Source: Gordionus sp. m RMFG-2023
Lineage: Eukaryota; Nematomorpha; Gordioida; Chordodea; Parachordodidae
Assembly: GCF_954871325.1 (NCBI RefSeq)
Contig: NC_088779.1
Coordinates: forward strand, 13,828,846-13,892,845
DNA: 64,000 nucleotides
Direction: 5' to 3'
Below the pieces are notes generated by a model that was not told where the DNA came from, did not search any database, and saw only the letters and a program-made list of their open reading frames with translations. The translations under genes and the position numbers were made by a program. Shown here piece after piece: positions 1 to 10,583 of the stretch; within the stretch, counting starts at the first letter, position 1; each line of letters starts with the position of its first letter.

Positions 1-571
1 TATACTAATTTAAATATATAAATATACCTCCCATAACTTAAATTCGTATTCATAGTTATAACTGTCAAAGGTATCTTATCTTTCAGCATTTGAAGAATAC
101 TTGCCTTTTGATTATCATTATTTTCTTTGTTAGTTTTTCTAATATATATTCGAACCATTTTACAAAATCAGAACCAATATTTTAATGAATGTATGTAAAA
201 GGAAAAGACGCACCCCGCTAATACCTTCCCCAGGTCCACAGGATCATTTAAAATTAAATTTAGAATATTAAATTAACATAATGATTGTCAATATTTTTAT
301 ATATGATAAAATGGAGATTTTTTTATCATTTAGATTTATATTAAAATGTAAAATTTAAAAAAGTTACTTTGGGTATCTTGAAACTTAAATTTGCATTTAA
401 AATTTTTCATGAGCAATTTTGTCCGAAACAATTTTGGACCTACTTAAGCACCTTATTATAATACATATTTGGCTTAAATTTCAAATCTTAAACTTTATTA
501 ATTTTTAAATTATTTGAGAAGGAAATACCTACCCCGGGAACACACTATCCCCGGTCTCCCCTACTATTGAA
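1..571. other. AT-rich intergenic sequence
   Basis: No gene is visible. The stretch is mostly A and T, with two short C-rich patches near 210-235 and 527-565 that resemble a patch near 39.2 kb. These patches may be eroded ends of a repeat family, but no terminal repeats or target duplications can be defined. Confidence 0.6.
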
Positions 572-1288
572 ATTATTATGGATAGTATTATTATAAAGTC
601 ATTGAGAATAATCTACTAAATTATAATCACATATTACTGATGATAATATTTTATATAATTTAATTGTGTTATATAATAATAATACGAATTATAAAATATA
701 TCATTTATAATTAAAGCAATTTATATCATTTATATTCAGAAATTTACATGCGTAATACTAATAGTTATAAAGTATATAATTTATAATTAAGGCAATATAA
801 TATTTATAATTAAAGCAGCAATATAATAATTATATTTTAAATAATCACTTTTTATTTGTAAATTGATTTCTATAAAAGTATAACAAATTGAAACGTATAT
901 CTAGAAAAGTCATGTCGAAATGTGTTATTTTAATTAAAATTAGTGTTGTTAATGGTTCCAGTAAATTATGCAAGCCTGAAAATTTTGCTCATGGATGATA
1001 CAAAGGTTTAGATATTATTTGTGAAATCTCTAAGCTTGAGCAATATCTTTTTGGCTAAAATATTGAGTTAGCTGTTTATAAAAATCGGCTCAAATCGAGC
1101 CGTTTAACAACACTAATTAAAATGATCAATAATTCTAGAACTCTTATATTATAAGAAAAACAAATATAATTTTTAAGATAAACCCGGCCGAAGGCCAGGC
1201 AAAAGCCGTAGGCCCGTGTCTTTGGGGGGCCTGGGGGGCTTTTATATGTATGGACCCCCTCTAAGGAAAATTCCTAGCTACGCCACTG
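572..1288. mobile_element. Decayed copy of the CAGTGGCGTAGC hAT-type MITE, interrupted
   Basis: Bases 574-640 (ATTATTATAAAGTCATTGAG and following) and 1165-1288 (ending GCTACGCCACTG) match the two halves of the intact 398 bp element at 48032-48429 in the same order. The 5' terminal repeat is eroded. The middle is expanded by AT-rich sequence and by a second small element at 941-1115. The shared GGCCGAAGGCC block and the same right terminus make family membership clear, although the left boundary is approximate. Confidence 0.75.
941..1115. mobile_element. TAGTGTTGTTAA-family hAT-type MITE, 175 bp, with 8 bp target duplication
   Basis: The element begins TAGTGTTGTTAA and ends TTTAACAACACTA, so the ends are inverted repeats. 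It is flanked on both sides by the identical octamer ATTAAAAT (933-940 and 1116-1123). An 8 bp target duplication with TAGnG-type ends is typical of the hAT superfamily. The interior carries AAAATCGGCTCAAATCGAGC-type palindromic sequence and no coding capacity, so it would need a transposase in trans. Related copies lie near 18.9, 42.2, 49.4, 56.6, 58.9 and 61.1 kb. Confidence 0.9.
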
Positions 1289-1665
1289 ATGCTTAATGAT
1301 TAATGTTTGCATCATTATTTGTTATGCATGAAATAAAAATAAATGATTCTTATACTTTTTTGTACTATGATTTTGTAATTATATTTTGATTTTATAAATT
1401 TATAAAAAAAAAATCTTGAAATTTAAAAGACGATTTGATCTATTTAAAAATAAATTAAATAAGAAAATTAATTTTGAATATTGTAATATAATTGATATAA
1501 TGAAATTATAATGTATCATATTGTATTTTACATTTATAATTATTTTCAGTTTTGACTGTTGGTATTTTATTGAGTAAATGTAATTTTTTTAATGGTAGCT
1601 TTATAAAATATTAATAATAATATGAATAATTTGTAATATTTTGTAAATAAGATATATTTAATGTA
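1289..1665. other. AT-rich intergenic sequence
   Basis: No gene, RNA or defined repeat is recognised. The sequence is dominated by A/T runs. Confidence 0.5.
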
Positions 1666-1920
1666 TTACTTTGACATCCAATATTGCATAGGTTGTAAAA
1701 TTTTGTAAAGATAAATTAAAAAAATATTTAAGGTTTTACTTTGGCATCCTACAGTTGCATAGTTAACTGAAATTATAGGCTCATCTGTTTGTATATATAC
1801 TGAAAAAAAATAAAATAATAAATCAACAAATAATAAATAAATACGTACCGATGACATGAGTAGCTATGACATGACGTCACGATAACGTATTGAGGACATT
1901 GGAAAATTAAAATATAGATA
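1666..1920. repeat. Dispersed repeat shared with 31106-31320
   Basis: The right part (TACGTACCGATGACATGA, ATGACATGACGTCACGATAA, then a stretch ending ACATTGGAAAATTA and ATATAGAT) matches 31203-31318 with the same order and spacing, apart from extra tandem units in the other copy. The short minus-strand open frames in both copies begin with the same MSSVRIY because they are the same repeat, not because they are genes. Boundaries and class are unknown. Confidence 0.65.
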
Positions 1921-1989
1921 TATTATTAAAATATTCATGATTTGAATGTAAAATAATTTTTTTAAGAAAATATAGCAAAGAATTTAGTT

Positions 1990-2480
1990 ATATAAAAAAA
2001 TAGCAGTAGCACCACTATACGGGAGGGGCGCAGGGGCTCGAACCCCCTGAATAATTTAAAGAGTCCCCTCAAAAATTTTGAATTTTTTTTTATACAGCTA
2101 AAAAAATAGGTAAGTAAGCTTTAGCATATTGCAACTTGGACTTCATGTAATTATTTATTGCAATCAATAAACAATTGATACAAATTATATTAAAATCCGA
2201 TAACAACATCATAATATTACAATCATAAATATCCAATATAAACATCATCATCCCATTCCTTAATCCCCGGCAATCATTCTCGAACTTTTTCCATCTCCAA
2301 TACCATATGATATGGATTCATTATTCTTGTCCATCAATCCCCGTATTCGGCAGCTAATCACTACATTAACTAAAAAAGAAGGTATTAGATAATGTTAGCT
2401 AAAAAAAGGTAATTTTGGAAATAATTATAAAAAGATTTTTGAGCCCCCTAAGATTGTAAAGACTAATGACGCCCCAGTGC
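1990..2480. repeat. Decayed small transposon-like repeat
   Basis: The left side has GCAGTAGCACCACTATACGG and a C/G-rich AACCCCCTGAA segment resembling the right end of the sequence at 48440-48570. The right side (GAGCCCCCTAAGATTGTAAA, then GACGCCCCAGTG) is the reverse complement of 43041-43077. No coding frame is present. The class is uncertain; this may be more than one eroded element. Confidence 0.4.
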
Positions 2481-2487
2481 CAATATA

Positions 2488-2756
2488 CTATAATGATGCA
2501 TTCATTGTAAATGAGGGGTTTTTTAATTGAATTCAAGTTCCAAAAAGTAACTCATTTACTTTCACAAATTTGATAGTTGATATTAGAGTATTAATAATTT
2601 ACGTTATTCTTTTAAAACTTATGAAAGGAGTACCATTATAATCAAAAGGTGTAATTATTAATGTGGAAATGGCAAAATAATTTTTTTTTGGGGGGGGGGG
2701 GGTAAGCATAGGTTTTTGAGGAGGGTTTACATCCAGTGGAAATCCTGTAATTTAGG
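2488..2756. mobile_element. Partial copy of the CAGCGTCTACATG element
   Basis: From CATTCATTGTAAATGAGGGG through the G-run at about 2689-2702 to GGTTTACATCCAGTGGAAAT the sequence follows the right half of the complete copy at 40067-40651, in the same orientation. The terminal TAGACGCTG is eroded and the left half is missing. It has no coding capacity. Confidence 0.7.
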
Positions 2757-3437
2757 GCTATGCTACAGAGATAAGGGTTAGGGTTTAATTCATTATAGTT
2801 ATTTTTTATCATGCACTATAATTTAATTTGTTAACATTGCGCATTGGATTGAATTGTAAGACTCAGGATGAGTCATGTTATTTATATTCGAATTATTTTT
2901 TATTTCTATATAACGTATAAAAAGGCCGTTATCGGCAGATTATTCATAATTAATATTGTTTTTATTTTGAATTTAATAAAATCTATTCTACCCGACTATT
3001 TGTGTGAAGAAAAATAATTTCTAGGCGGACAACGGCAATACTTTGGTAAAATCTAAATGATACTTAGGGCTCCTGGGCAATAGTATTGTTAAATTGTTGG
3101 ATCGGATAGGCTTGGCCGAAAACCCAGCAAGGTTTGACAAAAATAACTACCTTAAACCCGAGCCAACTCATTTATTAGCCATAGATCAGATCCAAACAGA
3201 CCAATGGCCCTCATAATCCGACCCATCGGGTTTGACTGATGGGTCGGTCTAAAGAGTTAGCATGCTAGATCGGCTTATGGGACGGCTAGTTGGGTCAACA
3301 AAATATAAAAAAAATTAAACTAATTTCTTATTATTCGAGTTTATAGTTTTTGATATTAAAAAAATGTTCTAAAATCTTTGGTACTAGTAATAAATTGGCA
3401 TATATAATTAAAGATTGAAATATTATTCATTCTCATC
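2757..3437. other. Intergenic sequence with a diverged inverted-repeat patch
   Basis: No gene is seen. Between about 3110 and 3300 the sequence is less AT-rich and self-complementary (AGGTTTGAC, CCGACCCATCGGG, GATGGGTCGGTC, AGTTGGGTCAAC). This looks like the remains of a small palindromic transposon with no definable ends. Confidence 0.4.
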
Positions 3438-3935
3438 TATTTATAGAATTATATGTCATTTAATAACAAAGGACGTATTGCGAGACACAATCATTGTAAT
3501 GCCATTATTCAACGTACCCTTAAATCTGCGCCGATACAATCGATCCTAGAACCTAGTGGTCATTATAGATTGATAGAAAACGTCCAGGTGGCATTACCCA
3601 AATTTCTTGGAAAAGAGATCAATTTCTATTTAGGGACTATTCTTATATAGACCCCCTAGCCCTTAGAAATCCTAGCACATATCTTCTACATCAAAGAGCT
3701 CTCCAAAATTAATAAATATTCGGAAATATCTAATCTCATTTTTATACCTATAATCTCCTCTACATTAGCCACATTTGGTAGCCGTAACCTTCTTCAAGGA
3801 ATTCGGTTCTCTTATTCGTAAAATCACATGATGAACCCAAGAAATGTATTTACCTTAGGCAAAGACTCTCCATTGCCTTTCATAAATCAAATTATATCAT
3901 TTCATTGGAAGCCTCCTTCCAAAGAGCTAACCTAA
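3438..3935 (+). pseudogene. Fragment of an unidentified retroelement-like protein
   Basis: A coding-like stretch reads GRIARHNHCNAIIQRTLKSA, then SILEPSGHYR, and further on EISNLIFIPIISSTLATFGS and NLLQGIRF. The pattern of RHN followed by about 15 residues and LEP, then a Gly-Lys segment, resembles the region found after the reverse transcriptase in several animal retroelements. That link is from memory of the family pattern and is not proven. The stretch is broken and has no start, terminal repeats or partner domains nearby. It is treated here as an old fossil. Confidence 0.35.
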
Positions 3936-4014
3936 TTTTTTTTTAAAATCTTATTTCCATATTTTATTTTTTTTGTATATAATATTCCTTTTTATATTGA
4001 ATTTGTGTCCTTAT

Positions 4015-5050
4015 ATTGGGGGGGGGGGCCCCCATAAGTTCCGAAAAAAAGTATTTTTTTAATTTTTTTTCTTATTGCAAATATTTTAATTAAAAAATGG
4101 TTTCAATTTTTAAATAAAATTATATACGATATGAAAATGAAATATATTTAAAAAAACAAATAAGAATTTTCTATTTTAAATGATAATATAGTTTAAAAAT
4201 ATATATTAAAAATTATATGTAAAATATTAAATAACAATAAAAATATATTTTAATTGTTTTCTCGCATAGTTAAATTAGATATTTATAAATTTAATAATAA
4301 AATTTATATTGTTAAACTATAATTAGATAGTTTTAAAAATTTTAATTAATTTTTTATAATTTTTAAATAAAAGAAAAATCATTTAATTTGGTAAATATAA
4401 TGAGAAAGTAAAGGTGATTGCTAATATGTTTGGGATTAAAAATTTTAAACCTATATTAGTTTTAGATAGTCCAATCGCTTAAATATTGATGCATCTACGA
4501 TTGAGGATTTTCATAAAATAAATATTTTTATTCCCCTATTGATACATTTTTATTTCAATTAAAGGAAAGATTTATTAGTCAAAATTTTATTATAAACAGC
4601 TTTTATTTTCTTTTGCCGGTTGATTCTAAATAAACTTTAAACACGAGAGGATATTAAGAAAATCTCAGAGTTTTATTCTGATGAATTATCAGGATCGTAT
4701 GATAAATTATTTTGTGTTGTCAAATTTTGGTATAAAAATTTTGACAGAATAGGTACTCTTTGAGACCAAAATATGCTTTGCAGGCCCTTTCCATGTATAA
4801 TTGCACTTTAGATTCCCTGCCTAATATCAAAACATTGCCTTTTATTTTAGCTACCTTACCGATAAGCACCTACACTAATGAAAGGTCTTTTTAAACTTTG
4901 AAAAGGTAAACTTATTTAAGCAATAGCACCGATGAAAGCTGTTTAAATGTATTAGCAATATTAAATATTTATAAGGAGATTTTTCTAGATAAAAATTTGA
5001 TTCTAGATGAATTAGTCAAATCTCAGAGAAAAGTAGACCTCTCTTTATAA
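4015..5050 (+). mobile_element. Internally deleted zf-MYM-type hAT transposon
   Basis: The left part (4020-4350) matches 35150-35395, the left side of the longer hAT at 35.1-38.7 kb, including GGTTTCAATTTTTAAATAAA-type sequence and the TTAATAATAAAATTTATATT stretch. The right part (about 4500-5045) encodes recognisable C-terminal hAT sequence: EFYSDELSGSYDKLF, then LPNIKTLPFILATLPISTYT, NERSF, CLNVLAILNIYK and VKSQRKVDL. This is the hAT dimerisation region of zf-MYM1-like transposases, with several in-frame stops (for example just after NERSF). The zinc-finger and catalytic middle present in the longer copy is missing, so this is a dead deletion derivative. Confidence 0.75.
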
Positions 5051-5174
5051 ATTCAAATTATAAAATTGCTATATTACTATAATATGATCTTAGAAAATTT
5101 TTATATTCAAAACGTAATTATAATGAATTCTTAGTCATAATATTTATATATTATACTACATTTGCATTAAGAAT
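5051..5174. other. AT-rich tail of the hAT remnant
   Basis: The sequence is AT-rich and has no recognisable terminal inverted repeat, so the right boundary of the preceding hAT cannot be placed. Confidence 0.3.
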
Positions 5175-5515
5175 TAGTGATCTGCATCGGGTCTAAATTT
5201 TCAAGCCCGGCCCTACCTGAAATTATTTTAAAAAAGTTTTGCCGGCCTGAAACCGAATTTTTTTTTAAAAAGTTTTGTCGGTCTGGCCCGAATTCACTTA
5301 AATATAGAAATTCATTTTTATAATTAATCAAAATAAAATATATATGTTATATAGCGCTAGTTTTTATAAATAAAATCAAATATTTTTATTTTACATATAA
5401 ATTTAAGATAAAATTGATATATTTTAAAAAAAATTCCAAGGCCCGAATTTTTTTAAAGATATTAGACCCGCACCAGTCCGATCCCGGTTTTCTTACTTTT
5501 GCGGATTTATAATAA
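5175..5515. repeat. Decayed element with GGGTCTAA / TTAGACCC inverted ends
   Basis: GCATCGGGTCTAAATTTTCA near 5187 and TTAGACCCGCACC near 5462 are imperfect inverted repeats about 280 bp apart. The flanking CCCGGCCC-type motifs recall the GGCCCGG-rich ends of the element at 56409-57271, so this may be a distant relative. No target duplication is visible. Confidence 0.35.
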
Positions 5516-5941
5516 GAATTATTTATGTTTTATTAATATACTAATTTGTATTAATTATATTATAATTGTTAAATTAGATTTTTTTAAATACCGCACAAGA
5601 ATTACTCATATTTTATTATAATTCTATTTTTTTTTAATATAGTTATTCAGAATAAATTTTTAATATAATCTGTATAAAATTTATACATTTTGAAATTTAT
5701 TTTATTGTATAAATAATAAATAAAATCTATAATAAAATTCTCTGCAAAATTTTGTTATATGCAAAAATTTAATTAAAATAATTATTTTTAAATAGAATAA
5801 GATATATTGAGTGATGATAAAAAATGGGAGGTTGGGAGGGGGGCGATTTTATTACACCGAATGGATTGAATTAATTTACAATTGACTAAACATTGATAAA
5901 ATTTTCAGAATAATGCTTTCAGTCGCGTATTAATCATAAAT
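5516..5941. other. AT-rich intergenic sequence
   Basis: No gene or repeat is recognised except a short G-rich run near 5828-5843. Confidence 0.5.
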
Positions 5942-5952
5942 TAGTAGTGTAA

Positions 5953-6090
5953 AGCGTTCGTGAACGAAGTTCGTTTTTTTTTGAAAAAAATGATGAACGG
6001 CGTTCCTTTTATTTTTGACGAACTTTGAACGTGAACGCGTTCCTTTTTTATGACGAACGCGTTCGAATTTAACGTTCGTTCAATTTTAAA
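5953..6090. repeat. Left subterminal GAACG/CGTTC repeats of the hAT
   Basis: Multiple copies of GTTCGTGAACG, GAACGTGAACGCGTTC and AACGCGTTC occur in both orientations within 140 bp. They mirror the denser array at the right end (10405-10556). In hAT elements, repeated short motifs near both ends are commonly transposase binding sites; that role is inferred here. Confidence 0.75.
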
Positions 6091-6113
6091 AATTTTTTTA
6101 TTTTTTTGAAATT

Positions 6114-6130
6114 ATATTTTTTAATCGGCT
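6114..6130. repeat. Left target-site duplication of the RTE LINE (17 bp)
   Basis: ATATTTTTTAATCGGCT occurs here and again, without mismatch, at 9301-9317 directly after the LINE poly(A) tail. A perfect duplication of this length marks a relatively recent target-primed insertion. Confidence 0.95.
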
Positions 6131-6132
6131 AT

Positions 6133-6210
6133 CGCCGGGGTGGCCTAATGGGTAAGATGTAGGCTTGGAAACACGAGCATGAACAAGGACGCGGGTTCAA
6201 TCCTGGTAAG
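6133..6210 (+). promoter_or_regulatory. tRNA-like head with pol III A and B boxes
   Basis: TGGCCTAATGGG (6141-6152) fits the A-box consensus and GGTTCAATCC (6194-6203) fits the B box, with 41 bp between them, as in a tRNA gene of about 75 nt. The 5' GCCGGGG would be an acceptor strand, but the downstream partner does not pair, so a functional tRNA is unlikely. The position at the exact 5' end of the LINE suggests an internal pol III promoter or a tRNA-derived segment captured by the LINE. Function is inferred from the motifs only. Confidence 0.7.
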
Positions 6211-6353
6211 AACCATAAAAACTTTCAAGTTTTTCTTCGATGACTGATGTGTAAAGACATATGGTATGATGAATTTCGGAGCTTAGAGATGACACCCCGG
6301 TCACCGACAGGCCTGGACAGCCGGGTGCTAAGGATACCTGTCCAATAAACAAA

Positions 6354-9279
6354 ATGAAGGACACAAATGAAAATATGAATATGAAAGCTAGGGCGTTCCC
6401 TCCATGCAACGCGCAGGGTGTAGACCTCCATCCTGTGAAAAATAAAGTAAAGGTCAAAGCAAAGAAGACAAGACTGGCAAGTTTGAATATTGGGACGCTT
6501 AAAGGTAAGACGAGAGAATTGGCATCAATGTTGAACAGGAGAAAAGTTGATATAGCGTGCATACAAGAGACGAAATGGAAAGGACAGAAGACTTTGATGA
6601 TTGGAGATGGGATAAATTGTACTATAATGGACTTGTTAGCAATAGGAACGGTGTCGGCATCATCCTCAGTCAAGATCTAACTTCCTCAGTTGTAGAAGTC
6701 AACAGGATCTCTGATAGACTAATTAAGATAAAACTCTGCATTGGTCAATCAATACTACACATCCTATCAGTATATGCTCCTCAAACGGGTTGCAAGGAAG
6801 AAGAGAAAGATGACTTTAGAGCTATCCTTGATGAAGCCGTAATGGAAATCCCTAAGGATGACCTAGTCATAATTGGTGGTGACTTAAATGCGCATGTGGG
6901 GAAAGCAAGAGATAGCTACAAAAGGCATCATGGTGGTTTTGGATACGGAGAAAGAAATGATGAAGGAGAGCACGTACTGAAATTTGCGCAAGCCTTCGAC
7001 CTTGCCTTAACCAACACCTACTATAGGAAAAAAGATAGTCATTTAATAACATATGAAAGTGGTACTAGGAACACAGATAGATTACATGCTAATCTCTCGC
7101 AGAAGATTAAAAGATGTAATAGACTGCAAAGTCATCCCAGGAGAAGATATCGCCGCGCAACACAAGCTACTAATCATGGATTTACAAATCTCAAATAAAT
7201 CCACTCAAAATAAGATAAAACTGGAACCATGCATCAAATGGGGCAAATTAAAAACAATGACAGATGCCTTTGCAATCAATGCAAACATTGAAACAATAAA
7301 TTGCTCACAAGTCAGTGAAAAAATCTGGACAGACCTTTCATCCAGATTAATAGACACTGCAAAATCGACGCTAGGCTTGACAAGAGGAGGCAACAAATCA
7401 CACAAAGAACTATGGTGGTGGAATCAAGAGGTACAAACCACTATACAGGAGAAAAAAGCCCTTTATAAAATATGGTACAAATCCAAAAATGCAGATGACA
7501 AGTCAAGATACAAAAAATCCAAGAGATTAGCTACAAAGGCGGTGGCTAGGGCCAAATCTATGGCATACGATGACATGTACGAAGATCTACATACCAAAGA
7601 AGGGCAAAATAAAATATACAGATTAGCCAAACAGCGAGAAAAGAACTCTAGGGATATAAACGGAGCTCCGAAAGTAATCAAAAATAAAGATGGGAAATTG
7701 ATAATAAAGGAAAAAGAAATAATGAATAGATGGAAAGAATATTTTCAGGAGCTTCTCAACTTTAATTCCCACATATTGCATCTCGACGAACACTCCCCTT
7801 GTCAAAACCTTGTACAACCTATAACAGAACAAGAAATAATCACATGCCTCAAGCATATGAAAAACAACAAAGCTAGGGGTCCAGACGATATTCCAATAGA
7901 AAGCCTTAAAGCACTAGGAGATGATGGAATACATCTCCTCACAAATCTGTACAATAAAATACTTGAAAATGAAGAGGTCCCCCAAAAATGGAGGCAGAGC
8001 TATCTAGTTCCTATCTTCAAAAATAAAGGGGATCCACACAATTGTCAAAATTACAGGGGCATAAAACTAATGTCACACTGTCTAAAACTATACGAAAAAA
8101 TAATAGAAAAAAGATTAAGAGATATAATCGAAATAGGAAAGACTCAGTTTGGCTTTATGCCTGGAAGATCAACAACCGATGCTATCCACGCAATTAGGCA
8201 AATGAGTGAATAGGGGAAAGAACAAAAAGCTACACATGGTCTTTCTCGATCTAGAAAAAACCTTTGATAGAATCCCAAGAAAACTTATCTGGTGGGCGCT
8301 ACGCCACAAAAATGTTCCCGAAAAAATAAGAATAATACAGGATATGTATATGGGCCATACAACAATGGTCCGTAGCACAACAGGTACTTCAGCAGGCTTC
8401 ACAATAGCCGAAGGAGTTCATCAAGGGTTGGCTCTCAGCCCACTTCTCTTCATTACAGTAATAGATTTATTAGCACAGTTTATACCTCAAACAGTCCCGT
8501 GGAATATGATATTTGCAGATGATATTGTGATACTTGCCGAATCCAAGGATGAAATGAAAGAAAGGTTAGTGAATTGGATAAATATCCTAGAAACGCACGG
8601 ATTAAAAGTAAATAGAGAAAAGACGGAGTATATGGTGATAGGAGGAGATGAAACGGAGAGTATTGATATAAATGATTGGCAGATATCCGCAATTGAAAGC
8701 TACAAATATTTGGGCTCCACTATACAAACAAACGGCACAATAGAAAAAGAGATAAAGAATAAGATTAATCAAGGGTGGTTAAAGTGGAGATCTTTATCTG
8801 GAGTGCTATTTGACAAAAGAATCCCACACAAATTAAAGGGAAAAATTTACAGTTCCATAGTACAACCAACTATTCTATATAGTTCGGAAACATGGCCAAC
8901 CAAAGAATCAGACGAGAGAAGTCTACAAACTATGGAGATGAGAATGCTGAGGATGATTGCTGGGGTAACAAGAAAGGATAAGGTGCGCAGTACAAGAATA
9001 CTAAATAGTTTAAAGGTAGTGCCCATTAAGACTAAGTTAATGGTAAACAGACTTAGGTGGTATGGGCACACAATGAGAAGGCCTATGAACTACATAGGAA
9101 ATAAAGTTGAAAGATTGGAAGTGATGGGCAAACCTAAAAGAGGAAGGCCAAAACTTCAATGGGGCCATAAAGTTAGAGCCAATATAAAGAAGTATAAAAT
9201 AGATAAAAGAGATTGTACGAATAACATAAAGTGGAGAGAGATGTTGAAGGAGCTTACCACCAGAAAAGGTGAAAGCTAA
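6354..9279 (+). pseudogene. RTE endonuclease-reverse transcriptase ORF, three frame breaks
   Basis: The reading starts at ATG 6354. The endonuclease part shows LASLNIGTLKGK, the catalytic CIQETKWKG, SVYAPQTG and IGGDLNAHVGKA. The reverse transcriptase part shows ARGPDDIPIE, NYRGIKLMSH, FGFMPGRSTTDAIHAIRQM, FLDLEKTFDRIP, GVHQGLALSPLLF and the active-site FADD (about 8511-8522). The C-terminal part has GSTIQTNGTIEKEI, LYSSETW and LRWYGHTMRRP. The frame changes near 6640-6660, near 7065-7080 and near 8205 (after a stop at 8211-8213), so this copy cannot make one protein although almost every residue block is present. The product would nick target DNA and copy the element RNA onto it. The minus-strand open frames under it are shadows. 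Confidence 0.93.
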
Positions 9280-9300
9280 AGAGAAAAAAAAAAAAAAAAA

Positions 9301-9317
9301 ATATTTTTTAATCGGCT
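9301..9317. repeat. Right target-site duplication of the RTE LINE
   Basis: ATATTTTTTAATCGGCT is identical to 6114-6130 and directly follows the poly(A) tail. Confidence 0.95.
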
Positions 9318-9410
9318 GTGTATTCCTTTTCACATTTCAATTTTTTTAACACATAGTTTATTAATTTGAATATTATTGTTTATATTTTAATTTAATAGAT
9401 TAGCATAAGC

Positions 9411-10230
9411 ATGGATATATCCTCATCATCTGATTCTGAAAATCCAAAATCAGATGAATTATCATTACTATGGCAAAATATGATAAATGTTTTACATTAA
9501 CATCCTATATTTGAAAGAACTAATCCAATGCTTACCAAGTGTAAAATTTGGCCAAAAAGTATTATATTGTCAAAATCTTCAGGTTCCAATTTTAATTATT
9601 TGATTTTATAATAACTAAGTTAAATCCTTAAATTTGAAAAATAATGCATTTGGGATATTTGACCCCAACAATAACGATAGTTATTTTAAAATTAAAAAAA
9701 TTAGTGGTCTTAAATATGGTCAATCATTGATAGACGCCGTATTAAATGGGATTAATAAAAGGTATTTAACCTATCACTCTCAATTAATCACATATATTTA
9801 TTTTTTTAAAGATTTGAACATATATATATAAGGATCAATATGTTCTTTCTGCAATTATACATCCAGCATTCAAACTTCAATGGCCATAGATAAAACTTCC
9901 ACAAAACGAACCTATTAAAAATAAACTTATAGCGTTATTGAAAAAAATGGATTGAAAATCCTAGAGAACTGTTAATTTCGAGATATCCTTTTTTTGGCGA
10001 GAGTAGAGAATGGATTGGAGGAGTATAACTTATCTCAATTTTTTGCAAATAACAAAACAATATGTTTTTAATTAATTCTCCACGTTAAAAGAGCTGTTTA
10101 TTAAGTATAATACCGCAATCCCCTCATCTGCCCCTGTAGAGCGCGTTTTTAAGCTAATGCCGTATTAACTGCCAAGTGTTCCTGTCTATCAGATAAATAT
10201 TTTGAAAACAATTGTTACTAAAATTTAATA
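9411..10230 (+). pseudogene. Decayed hAT transposase
   Basis: Starting at ATG 9411 (MDISSSSDSENPKSDELSLL) the plus strand carries broken transposase sequence: CKIW after a gap, an open piece at 9634-9831, and at 10085-10230 a clear hAT dimerisation motif, [20 protein letters not shown] then VF. Several stops separate the pieces, and the DDE catalytic middle cannot be identified. Together with the terminal repeats this assigns the surrounding element to hAT. Confidence 0.8.
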
Positions 10231-10404
10231 AGAAAAATTTTTTATATATAAAAATATCTTTTTATTCGCTATATTATATTTTATTTATAATTATATTAAC
10301 AAAATAAAACTATATTATTTTTTAACATGGCTAAAATATATTGTATTAAAAAATATAAGTTTATTTATATTAAATTAAATTTTAAAAAAATTTATCATAA
10401 AATT

Positions 10405-10556
10405 TTGAACGGTTTTATGAACGTGAACGCGTTCGTGAACGTGAACGCGTTCGTGAACGTGAACGCGTTCGTGAACGTGAACGCGTTCCTTTTTTTTGAA
10501 CATGAACTTGAACGCGTTCAATTTTTGTCCATGAACGTTGAACGTGAACGCGTTCG
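10405..10556. repeat. Right subterminal array of an 18 bp GTGAACGTGAACGCGTTC repeat
   Basis: Four head-to-tail copies of an 18 bp unit lie at about 10422-10488, followed by looser copies to 10556. Each contains the palindrome GAACGCGTTC. The open frame across the array (NVNAFV repeats) is a by-product of its periodicity. This is probably a transposase-binding array of the hAT. Confidence 0.85.
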
Positions 10557-10583
10557 ATTTTTTTAGAAATGTTTACAGCACTA

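Larger units (their letters stand above)
6131..9300 (+). mobile_element. Full-length RTE-clade LINE with poly(A) tail and perfect target duplication
   Basis: A 3.17 kb non-LTR retrotransposon, bounded by identical 17 bp duplications and ending in about 17 A residues (9284-9300). In order it holds a tRNA-like head (6133-6210), a short leader, an apurinic-type endonuclease, a reverse transcriptase and a C-terminal domain. The endonuclease resembles the domain annotated in databases as craniofacial development protein 2-like, which derives from RTE/BovB elements, hence the clade call. It sits inside the hAT element at 5942-10583, so it is younger than that element. Only about three frame breaks are seen, another sign of youth. 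Confidence 0.93.
5942..10583 (+). mobile_element. Decayed hAT transposon with subterminal repeats, split by a LINE
   Basis: The ends are TAGTAGTGTAAA and TTTACAGCACTA, which are 12 bp inverted repeats with two mismatches and fit the hAT TAGnnnTGTAAA pattern. The target duplication is blurred (ATAAATT adjoins both ends). Removing the LINE at 6131-9300 and one copy of its 17 bp target duplication leaves about 1.45 kb. Both subterminal regions are packed with GAACGCGTTC-type motifs. Transposase remains lie on the plus strand between 9411 and 10230. Confidence 0.85.

Noticed and set aside
6133-6210. Functional tRNA gene
   Set aside because: The A and B boxes are good but the acceptor stem does not pair and the T stem is weak. 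The position at the LINE boundary fits a tRNA-like head better.
6197-6673. 158-codon minus-strand open frame
   Set aside because: Antisense shadow of the RTE leader and endonuclease.
10327-10566. Open frame with repeated NVNAFV
   Set aside because: It comes from the 18 bp GAACGTGAACGCGTTC array at the hAT end, not from a protein gene.
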